From assembly GCF_902859705.1 (NCBI RefSeq), contig NZ_CADIJO010000021.1, positions 1-64,000 of the forward strand: 64,000 bases of DNA, given 5' to 3'. Shown piece after piece: positions 57,511-64,000 of the stretch. The stretch is from Achromobacter deleyi. Lineage in GTDB: Bacteria; Pseudomonadota; Gammaproteobacteria; Burkholderiales; Burkholderiaceae_B. The notes below the pieces were generated by a model, which saw only the letters and a program-made list of their open reading frames with translations, was not told where the DNA came from and searched no databases. How positions within the stretch are numbered: the stretch's first letter is position 1; each line of letters opens with the position of its first letter. The translations under genes and the position numbers were made by a program.

Positions 57511-60500
57511 TCACGCAGCCAGTTGTTGCGGGTTGGCTGCACGCCACATTTCACCCAATGCGCGGCGGTAGTCCGTCGGCATGACCTTTACGAATTTGCC
57601 GCGCGACGCTTCCCAGTCGCCCAGGATTTCGCGGGCGCGGAAGCTGCCGGTGTAGCGGAAGTGGTCTTCCACCAGGCGGCGCAGGATGGTTTCATCCGTT
57701 TCGCGTTCGCCACCGCGCTGCGCGCTGTGCCAGACGTCGATGTTGTTCTGGGCCTGCTGCTCCGCGTGCGGGGCCACGGCTTCCAGTTCGACCATCGACA
57801 GGTTGGCGCGATGCTTGAGCGTGCGCTCGGGGTCCCACACGTACGCCACGCCGCCCGACATGCCTGCGGCGAAGTTGCGGCCGGTGGCGCCCAGCACCAC
57901 GACGGTGCCGCCGGTCATGTATTCGCAGCCGTGGTCGCCCGTGCCTTCCACCACCGTGGCGGCGCCCGAGTTGCGCACGGCGAAACGTTCGCCGGCCACG
58001 CCGTTGAAGAAGGCTTCACCGGCCAGCGCGCCGTACAGGACGGTGTTGCCGGCGATGATGTGGTCGGGGCCGAAGCCGCGGAAGTCGTTGGGCGAGCGCA
58101 CGATGATGCGGCCGCCGGACAGGCCCTTGCCCACGTAGTCGTTGCCTTCGCCGACCAGGTCCATGGTGATGCCATGGGCCAGGAAGGCGCCGAAGCTCTG
58201 GCCGGCCGTGCCGTTGCACTGGATGTGGATCGTGTCGTCCGGCAGGCCGTCATGGCCGTAGCGCGAGGCCACCGCGCCCGACAGCATGGCGCCGATGGTG
58301 CGGTTGCGGTTGCGCACCGGCACGATGAACGAGACCTTCTCGCCGCGCTCCAGCGCCGGCTTGCTGCGTTCGATCAGCTGGTGATCCAGCGCACCGGCCA
58401 GGCCGTGGTCCTGCTCTTCGGTCTGGCGCACATCGGCGTCGGATTGGGTCTGGTGGAACACGCGGGCAAAGTCCAGACCCTGGGCCTTCCAGTGCTCGAC
58501 GCCCGAGCGCATGTCCAGCAGGTCGGCGCGGCCGATCAGGTCGTCGAACTTGCGGATGCCCAGCTGGGCCATGATCTCGCGCACTTCTTCGGCGATGAAG
58601 AAGAAGAAGTTGACGACGTGTTCGGGCTTGCCCTGGAACTTCTTGCGCAGCACCGGATCCTGCGTGGCCACGCCCACCGGGCACGTGTTCAGGTGGCACT
58701 TGCGCATCATGATGCAGCCTTCGACGACCAGCGGCGCCGTGGCAAAGCCGAATTCGTCGGCGCCCAGCAGCGCGCCGATGACGACGTCGCGGCCGGTCTT
58801 CATCTGGCCGTCGGCCTGCACGCGGATGCGGCTGCGCAGGCGGTTCAGCACCAGCGTCTGCTGCGTTTCGGCCAAGCCCAGTTCCCAGGGCGTGCCCACG
58901 TGCTTGATGGACGACACCGGCGATGCGCCCGTGCCGCCGTCGTGGCCGGCGATCACGACGTGATCGGCCTTGGCCTTGGCGACGCCCGCGGCCACCGTGC
59001 CCACGCCCACTTCCGACACCAGCTTGACCGAGATGGATGCGCGGGCGTTGACGTTCTTCAGGTCGTGGATCAGTTGGGCCAGGTCTTCGATCGAGTAGAT
59101 GTCATGGTGCGGCGGGGGAGAAATCAGGCCCACGCCCGGCACCGAATAGCGCAGCTTGGCGATGTATTCCGACACCTTGTGGCCGGGCAGCTGGCCGCCT
59201 TCGCCGGGCTTGGCGCCCTGCGCCATCTTGATCTGGATCTGGTCGGCCGACGACAGGTATTCGGCGGTGACGCCGAAGCGGCCCGAGGCGACCTGCTTGA
59301 TCTTCGAGCGCAGCGAGTCGCCCTTCTTCAAGGCCACGTCGGCTTCGATGCGGTCCGAGCCCAGCAGCGAGGCCAGCGTGTCGCCGTCCTTGATGGTGCT
59401 CTTGCCTTCGCGCATTTCGGCGCGGTAGCGCAGTTCGTCTTCGCCGCCTTCGCCGGTATTGGACTTGCCGCCGATGCGGTTCATGGCCACGGCCAGTACC
59501 GAGTGGGCTTCGGTCGAGATCGAGCCCAGCGACATGGCGCCGGTGGCAAAGCGCTTGACGATGTCCTTGGCCGATTCGACGTCATCGAGCGGAATGGCGC
59601 GCGACGGGTCGAAGCGGAACTCGAACAGGCCGCGCAGCGTCATGTGGCGGCGGCTCTGGTCGTTGATGATCTGCGCGTACTCTTTGTACGTGCGGTAGTT
59701 GTTGGCGCGCGAAGCGTGCTGCAGCTTGGCGATGGAGTCCGGCGTCCACATGTGCTCTTCGCCGCGCACGCGATAGGCGTATTCGCCGCCCGCGTCCAGG
59801 TCGTTGGCCAGCACCGGGTCGGTGCTGAAGGCCGCGCGGTGCTGTCGCAGCGCTTCTTCGGCCACCTGGAAGATGCCGATGCCTTCGATGTTCGACGACG
59901 TGCCGGTGAAGTACTTGTTCACCAGGCTGCTCTGCAGGCCCACGGCTTCGAAGATCTGCGCGCCGGTGTAGGACATGTAGGTGGAAATGCCCATCTTGGA
60001 CATCACCTTGTTCAGGCCCTTGCCGATTGCCTTGATGAAGTTCTTGACGGCCTTTTCGGGGTCGTTCATCTTGCCCAGCGATTCCAGCGCCAGGTAGGGG
60101 TGGATGGCTTCGGCGCCGTAGCCGCCCAGCAGCGCGAAGTGGTGCACCTCGCGGGCCGAGCCGGTTTCGACCACCAGGCCGGTGTTGGTGCGCAGGCCCG
60201 CGCGGATCAGGTGCTGGTGCACGGCCGAGGTGGCCAGCAGCGCGGGAATGGCCACGCGCTCGCCGTCGACCAGGCGGTCCGACACGATCAGGATGTTGTA
60301 GCCGCTTTGCACCGCATCCACGGCGCGCGCGCACAGCGCGGCCACGCGGGCTTCGATGCCTTCGGGGCCCCAGGCGGCCGGATAGGTGATGTCCAGTTCG
60401 AAGCTGCGGAACTTCTTGCCGGTGACCTGTTCGATGTCACGGATCTGCGCCATGGCGGCGAAATCCAGCACCGGCTGCGACACTTCAAGGCGCAGCGGCG

Positions 60501-62250
60501 GGTTGACGTTGTTGATGTCCAGCAGGTTGGGCTTGGGGCCGATGAACGACACCAGCGACATCACCATCTGTTCGCGGATGGGGTCGATGGGCGGGTTCGT
60601 GACCTGGGCGAACAGCTGGCGGAAATAGTTGTAGAACGGCTTGGCGCGGTCGGACAGCACGGCCAGCGGGGCATCGTTGCCCATCGAACCGATCACTTCC
60701 TCGCCCGACGTGGCCATGGGTTCGAGGATGAACTTGTAGTCTTCCTGGGTCCAGCCGAAGGCCTGCTGGCGGTCCAGCAGCGACACGGACGATTGCGTCG
60801 CCACGGCAGCCTGGCGCGGGGCCGGCAGCGATTCCAGCTTGATCTGCAGGCGCTCGATCCATTGGCGGTACGGGCGGCTGTTGGCCAGTTGCAGCTTGAT
60901 CTCGGCGTCGTCGATGATGCGGCCTTGTTCCAGGTCGATCAGGAACATCTTGCCCGGCTGCAGGCGCCACTTCTTGACGATGCGGTTTTCGGGAATGGAC
61001 AGCGTGCCGGCTTCCGAGGCCAGGATGACCATGTCGTCATCGGTGACCAGGTAGCGCGCGGGGCGCAGGCCGTTGCGGTCCAGCGTGGCGCCGATCTGGC
61101 GGCCATCGGTGAACGCGACGGCGGCGGGGCCGTCCCACGGCTCCATCATGGCGGCGTGGTACTCGTAGAAGGCGCGGCGGCTTTCGTCCATCTGCGTGTG
61201 CTGTTCCCAGGCTTCCGGGATCATCATCATCATGGCGTGGGCCAGCGAGTAGCCCGAGTTCACCAGCAGTTCCAGGCAGTTGTCGAACGTGGCGGTGTCG
61301 GACTGGCCTTCGTAGACGATGGGGTACAGCTTCTTCAGGTCGTCGCCCAGCACGGCCGACTGCATCATGCCTTCGCGGGCGCGCAGCCAGTTGAAGTTGC
61401 CCTTGACCGTATTGATTTCGCCGTTGTGGGCGATCATGCGGTACGGGTGGGCCAGCGGCCAGGCGGGGAAAGTATTGGTCGAGAAGCGTTGGTGTACCAG
61501 CGCCAGCGCGGAGACCGTGCGCGGGTCGGCCAGGTCGCGGTAGTAGCGGCCCACCTGGTCGGCCAGCAGCAGGCCCTTGTAGACCACGGTGCGCACCGAG
61601 GCCGACGGCACGAAGTATTCCTTGCCGTGCGCCAGGTGCATGTGCTGGATCGCGTGGCTGGCGGTCTTGCGGATCACGTACAGCTTGCGCTCGAGCGCGT
61701 CGGGCACCATCACGTCGGCGCCGCGGCCGATGAACAGCTGGCGGATCACGGGCTCGCAGTCGCGCACGGTGGGCGACATGGGCATGTCGACGTCCACGGG
61801 CACGTTGCGCCAGCCCAGCACCACCTGGCCTTCGGCGCGCACCGAGCGTTCCAGCTCTTGTTCGCAGGCCAGGCGCGAGGCGGTTTCCTTGGGCAGGAAC
61901 ACCATGGCCACGCCGTACTCGCCGGGCGGGGGCAGGGTGATGCCGTGCTGGGCGAATTCGTCGCGGTAGAGCGTGTCGGGGATCTGGATCAGGATGCCGG
62001 CGCCGTCGCCCATCAGCTTGTCCGCGCCCACCGCGCCGCGGTGATCCAGGTTTTCCAGGATCTTCAGGCCCTGCTGGATGATGGCGTGGCTTTTCTTGCC
62101 CTTGATGTGCGCCACGAACCCCACGCCGCAAGCGTCGTGCTCGTTCTTGGGGTGGTAGAGGCCCTGGGCAGGCGGCATGCCGATGCGGGTGGCATCGATC
62201 GGGGTCGCCTTGGGCGTGGGACAGGAATCGTTCGGGGTAATTTGGGGCAT
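57511..62250 (-). CDS. gltB: Glutamate synthase (NADPH) large subunit
   Basis: A 1579-aa enzyme making two glutamates from glutamine and 2-oxoglutarate. The N-terminal glutaminase nucleophile is Cys41 in DACGVGFV, so a 40-residue propeptide should be removed. The synthase domain has the [3Fe-4S] ligands C-x5-C-x4-C in [17 protein letters not shown], with [10 protein letters not shown] before it. The C-terminal GXGXG beta-helix is near 1330-1500. ATG 62250 is chosen because GGAG lies 7 nt upstream; the longer frame overlaps the promoter. Confidence 0.97.
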   Translation of the reverse strand: MPQITPNDSCPTPKATPIDATRIGMPPAQGLYHPKNEHDACGVGFVAHIKGKKSHAIIQQGLKILENLDHRGAVGADKLMGDGAGILIQIPDTLYRDEFAQHGITLPPPGEYGVAMVFLPKETASRLACEQELERSVRAEGQVVLGWRNVPVDVDMPMSPTVRDCEPVIRQLFIGRGADVMVPDALERKLYVIRKTASHAIQHMHLAHGKEYFVPSASVRTVVYKGLLLADQVGRYYRDLADPRTVSALALVHQRFSTNTFPAWPLAHPYRMIAHNGEINTVKGNFNWLRAREGMMQSAVLGDDLKKLYPIVYEGQSDTATFDNCLELLVNSGYSLAHAMMMMIPEAWEQHTQMDESRRAFYEYHAAMMEPWDGPAAVAFTDGRQIGATLDRNGLRPARYLVTDDDMVILASEAGTLSIPENRIVKKWRLQPGKMFLIDLEQGRIIDDAEIKLQLANSRPYRQWIERLQIKLESLPAPRQAAVATQSSVSLLDRQQAFGWTQEDYKFILEPMATSGEEVIGSMGNDAPLAVLSDRAKPFYNYFRQLFAQVTNPPIDPIREQMVMSLVSFIGPKPNLLDINNVNPPLRLEVSQPVLDFAAMAQIRDIEQVTGKKFRSFELDITYPAAWGPEGIEARVAALCARAVDAVQSGYNILIVSDRLVDGERVAIPALLATSAVHQHLIRAGLRTNTGLVVETGSAREVHHFALLGGYGAEAIHPYLALESLGKMNDPEKAVKNFIKAIGKGLNKVMSKMGISTYMSYTGAQIFEAVGLQSSLVNKYFTGTSSNIEGIGIFQVAEEALRQHRAAFSTDPVLANDLDAGGEYAYRVRGEEHMWTPDSIAKLQHASRANNYRTYKEYAQIINDQSRRHMTLRGLFEFRFDPSRAIPLDDVESAKDIVKRFATGAMSLGSISTEAHSVLAVAMNRIGGKSNTGEGGEDELRYRAEMREGKSTIKDGDTLASLLGSDRIEADVALKKGDSLRSKIKQVASGRFGVTAEYLSSADQIQIKMAQGAKPGEGGQLPGHKVSEYIAKLRYSVPGVGLISPPPHHDIYSIEDLAQLIHDLKNVNARASISVKLVSEVGVGTVAAGVAKAKADHVVIAGHDGGTGASPVSSIKHVGTPWELGLAETQQTLVLNRLRSRIRVQADGQMKTGRDVVIGALLGADEFGFATAPLVVEGCIMMRKCHLNTCPVGVATQDPVLRKKFQGKPEHVVNFFFFIAEEVREIMAQLGIRKFDDLIGRADLLDMRSGVEHWKAQGLDFARVFHQTQSDADVRQTEEQDHGLAGALDHQLIERSKPALERGEKVSFIVPVRNRNRTIGAMLSGAVASRYGHDGLPDDTIHIQCNGTAGQSFGAFLAHGITMDLVGEGNDYVGKGLSGGRIIVRSPNDFRGFGPDHIIAGNTVLYGALAGEAFFNGVAGERFAVRNSGAATVVEGTGDHGCEYMTGGTVVVLGATGRNFAAGMSGGVAYVWDPERTLKHRANLSMVELEAVAPHAEQQAQNNIDVWHSAQRGGERETDETILRRLVEDHFRYTGSFRAREILGDWEASRGKFVKVMPTDYRRALGEMWRAANPQQLAA

Positions 62251-62300
62251 GGCGCGCTCCGCAGTGAGCCTGCGTCGTAATGTTGCAGTGCAGGAGACGG

Positions 62301-62329
62301 ACAATACCCCCGTCAACAGTAGGGTGCAA
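62301..62329 (-). promoter_or_regulatory. Sigma-70 promoter of gltBD
   Basis: On the minus strand TTGCAC (62329-62324), a 17-bp spacer and TATTGT (62306-62301). Transcription would begin about 43 nt before the gltB start codon. Confidence 0.55.
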
Positions 62330-62588
62330 CAGGAATATAAGGGGTGTGACCCTAATTTATATGATGCACCGTCATAGAGCATTAATATGGTGACGCATCA
62401 ACGTCCGCGCCAGATAAGGCTTGCCGGGGACGTGTCTTCCGAGTCGCGGGGCCAAGGGTAGTGAAAGTCCTATTTTCCCGATGTTTCGTCCCCATTTATT
62501 ATGATGTTTTGAGACGTCGGGAACATTGGCGCAAGCGTGACCGGCAGGCGCGAACGCCGGCCGCCGGCGGTGTTCACCGCGGCGCCAT

Positions 62589-62610
62589 GAAAAAAGCGCC
62601 CGAAGGCGCT
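62589..62610 (-). terminator. Rho-independent terminator of the transposase-like gene
   Basis: AGCGCC-TTCG-GGCGCT stem-loop followed by TTTTTT on the minus strand, 8 bp after the stop codon. It has the very stable TTCG tetraloop. Confidence 0.85.
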
Positions 62611-62617
62611 GTCTGTG

Positions 62618-63388
62618 TCAGGAAGACGAACCGGAAGTGGTCGGTGGCGAGACCGGCGCAGGCGTCGCCGGCTGTTCGGTGTCGGCGGCGGGCGTGGCCG
62701 GCTTCTTGCGCGGACGGCCGCGCTGCCCAGGCGCGACGCGGCGGCTGGCCGTGTGCGCCAGGCTGGCGATGAAGTTGGCGCCGCCCAACGCCCATTGGCC
62801 GGAGACGGCCTGGTCGATGCGCTGCGTTTCCTCGCGCGACAGGCCGTCCTGCAGGCGCTTGCGGTAGTTGGCCTGGCGGTCGAACGGCGTGTTGCCACAC
62901 GCCCAGTAGTCGGCGTGGTCGGACTGCCATTGCGCCGGGGCGGCCGTGGTGTTGCCGGTATGGCTGGAGGCCGACGACCAGGGCCAGGAATCAGGATCTT
63001 GCGACGCGCCGCTGCGCACGGGGTAGGTTTCCAGCCAGACCAGGGCGGGCAGCACCCAGGCGCCCGGCTCGAGCAATGCCGAGCGGTAGCGGCCTGCGAA
63101 CACCCGGCCGCCGCGCAGACGCGCTGCGAGGTTGCGGCCCAGCGTCTGCATCAGGCGCGGCAGGCCTTCTTCGTCGGCGGGCGTAGCCAAAAGCAGAATG
63201 CGGTCGTTGGCGAGCAGCCAGCCATGGACCGAGACCCGGTGGCGCTGGGCGGATTCGCCCAGCCACGCGGCAAGTTGGTTGAGGATATCGGCCGGGGCGG
63301 GCTGGGACGGCGCCGCCAGCGGCTGAATGAAGTTGGCCTGCACCAGTTGGGGCAGCCCAGGGGCGTACAGACGGGGCAGACGGGCCAT
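62618..63388 (-). CDS. TnpA-REP / Y1-transposase-like protein, catalytic residues lost
   Basis: A 256-aa protein related to the Y1 transposases that act on REP sequences (TnpA-REP/RAYT). It keeps the family layout: ARLPRLYAPGLP at the start, FAGRYRSALLE near residue 100, LETYPVRSG, PWSSASSH near 140, and a late GGANFIASLAH ... GRPRKKP tail before a Pro/Thr/Ala-rich end. The HUH motif, normally PNHVHLL, reads ANDRILL, and the catalytic-tyrosine helix reads RNLAARL without Tyr. It should therefore be unable to cut DNA but may still bind it. ATG 63388 fits the promoter at 63440-63468. Confidence 0.8.
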   Translation of the reverse strand: MARLPRLYAPGLPQLVQANFIQPLAAPSQPAPADILNQLAAWLGESAQRHRVSVHGWLLANDRILLLATPADEEGLPRLMQTLGRNLAARLRGGRVFAGRYRSALLEPGAWVLPALVWLETYPVRSGASQDPDSWPWSSASSHTGNTTAAPAQWQSDHADYWACGNTPFDRQANYRKRLQDGLSREETQRIDQAVSGQWALGGANFIASLAHTASRRVAPGQRGRPRKKPATPAADTEQPATPAPVSPPTTSGSSS

Positions 63389-63621
63389 AGTGTCAGGGCT
63401 TGCGCTTCCAGAAGAACGGGTTGTCTTCTCGTACTTATATAAATAGTGCCACGGTGGGCGCTGGTCAAGCCCCGTGATCACAATATGGGCACGGAATCGA
63501 TACTTTTTATAAGAAGGACCCCGTTTCGGGCAGGTTAACATTCGGCGACGGATCGTCGTACCGTGGATATACCCTAATCCCGACCGTGCTCATTTCAGCC
63601 TCATCCCCCCGGAGATCGCCC
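63389..63621. promoter_or_regulatory. Divergent region, transposase-like gene versus S-formylglutathione hydrolase
   Basis: 233 bp. It contains the promoter of the transposase-like gene (63440-63468), then an AT-rich patch with TTTTTATAAG (about 63506-63515). GGAG lies before the hydrolase ATG. No REP-like hairpin array is seen beside the transposase-like gene. Confidence 0.45.
63440..63468 (-). promoter_or_regulatory. Sigma-70 promoter of the transposase-like gene
   Basis: On the minus strand TTGACC (63468-63463), a 17-bp spacer and TATTTA (63445-63440). It lies 52 bp before ATG 63388 and argues against the longer in-frame start at 63541. Confidence 0.6.
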
Positions 63622-64000
63622 ATGCCCGCCGCCCTGGAACTCATTTCCCAGCATCGCTGTTTTGGCGGCACGCAGCGCTATTACCGCCATGATTCGGCCG
63701 AGATCGGCCTGCCGATGCGTTTCTCGGTGTTCGTGCCGCCCCAGGCCGAGCAAGGCCCGGTGCCGGTGCTGGTCTACCTGGCCGGCCTGACCTGCACCGA
63801 AGAGACCTTCATGATCAAGGCGGGCGCGCAGCGCCTGGCCGCTGAACTGGGCGTGATGCTCGTGGCGCCCGACACCAGCCCGCGCGGCGCCAACGTGCCC
63901 GGCGAAGACGAAAGCTGGGATCTCGGTACCGGCGCCGGCTTCTATGTGGACGCCACCACCGCGGCCTGGCGCGGCCACTACCGTATGGACAGCTACGTCA
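63622..64000 (+). CDS. S-formylglutathione hydrolase, 5' part (window edge)
   Basis: The first 126 residues of an esterase-D/FGH-type hydrolase, the enzyme that releases formate and glutathione in formaldehyde detoxification. Diagnostic parts are ALELISQHRCFGGTQRYYRH at the start, VLVYLAGLTCTEETFMIKAG near residue 50, the oxyanion region APDTSPRG near 86 and GAGFYVDAT near 105. The catalytic Ser (GHSMGG), Asp and His lie beyond the window. GGAG is 7 nt before ATG 63622. The expected partner AdhC is not upstream. Confidence 0.92.
   Translation, partial: MPAALELISQHRCFGGTQRYYRHDSAEIGLPMRFSVFVPPQAEQGPVPVLVYLAGLTCTEETFMIKAGAQRLAAELGVMLVAPDTSPRGANVPGEDESWDLGTGAGFYVDATTAAWRGHYRMDSYV

Larger units (their letters stand above)
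62251..62617. promoter_or_regulatory. Upstream region of gltB
   Basis: 367 bp with no gene. It holds the gltB promoter (62301-62329), an AT-rich block (about 62330-62390) with several TATA-like words and a split dyad GATGC...GCATC (62363-62399), and the terminator of the transposase-like gene at its right end. The AT-rich block could hold activator sites. Confidence 0.5.

Noticed and set aside
57523-62280. A 1585-codon open frame on the plus strand opposite gltB
   Set aside because: Its residues are His/Ala/Gly-rich shadow sequence with no domain; it exists because of the high-GC third-position bias of gltB, which matches glutamate synthase over its full length.
62395-62440. A sigma-54 promoter (TGGC...TTG) upstream of gltB
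   Set aside because: The GG and GC dinucleotides are not spaced by the required 10 bp; the sigma-70-type site at 62301-62329 is better.
63389-63541. A 51-residue N-terminal extension of the transposase-like protein
   Set aside because: The extension covers a good promoter (63440-63468) and adds no family sequence; ATG 63388 matches the family start.

Overview
The window looks like chromosomal DNA of a betaproteobacterium in the Alcaligenaceae, closest in style to Achromobacter or Bordetella. This is inferred from the high GC content (hand count of a typical line about 68%), two Bug-type (TctC) extracytoplasmic binding proteins, the petABC, sspAB, his and tat neighbourhood, and a vacJ/mlaA gene inside an mla operon. 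No identity search was possible, so the genus is an inference. I see no prophage, insertion sequence or CRISPR array. The only segment that looks clearly acquired is a small islet of lower GC at about 24.4-25.4 kb.

Layout. 0-4.7 kb: the 3'-truncated helicase gene rhlE reads out of the left edge, followed by two tandem DUF945 paralogues. 4.7-11.4 kb: a five-gene leftward operon with a peptide-type ABC importer and an amidohydrolase. 11.6-14.4 kb: an uncharacterised membrane protein/GTPase pair (DUF2868 and DUF3482). 14.5-24.4 kb: small metabolic modules, each with its own regulator: AraC with a DMT exporter; LysR, RidA and a class V aminotransferase; IclR, an amidase, a Bug protein and a GntP permease. 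tRNA-Asn lies among them. 24.4-25.4 kb: the islet, with a membrane GAF protein and a 68-aa protein, between a terminator and tRNA-Thr. 25.7-30 kb: sspB, sspA and the cytochrome bc1 operon petABC. 30-33.4 kb: mscL, a Nif3-family gene divergent from a DegS/DegQ-type protease, and an XRE regulator with clear upstream palindromes.

33.5-45.6 kb: one long leftward run, yadGH-like ABC exporter, ibaG-like bolA gene, murA, hisGDCBHAFIE, hinT and tatABC. Many junctions overlap by 4 bp, so translational coupling is likely. 45.8-49.5 kb: the phospholipid-transport operon mlaF-E-D-A-C, without a recognisable mlaB. 49.7-54 kb: a flavin oxidoreductase, a Bug protein and an MFS transporter, divergent from a LysR gene. 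54-56 kb: ompW with an FNR/Anr-like box, then two half-size chromate-transporter genes. 56-62.3 kb: gltD and gltB. 62.6-63.4 kb: a TnpA-REP/Y1-transposase-like protein that has lost its HUH and tyrosine catalytic residues. 63.6 kb to the right edge: the start of an S-formylglutathione hydrolase gene.

The core genes cover ammonia assimilation (GltBD), the full histidine pathway except HisZ and histidinol-phosphatase, peptidoglycan precursor synthesis (MurA), outer-membrane lipid asymmetry (Mla), respiration (bc1) and Tat export. The Tat system is relevant to the Rieske protein here, which carries a twin-arginine signal. The less described items are the GAF islet, the domesticated transposase, the DUF2868/DUF3482 pair and the XRE dyads.
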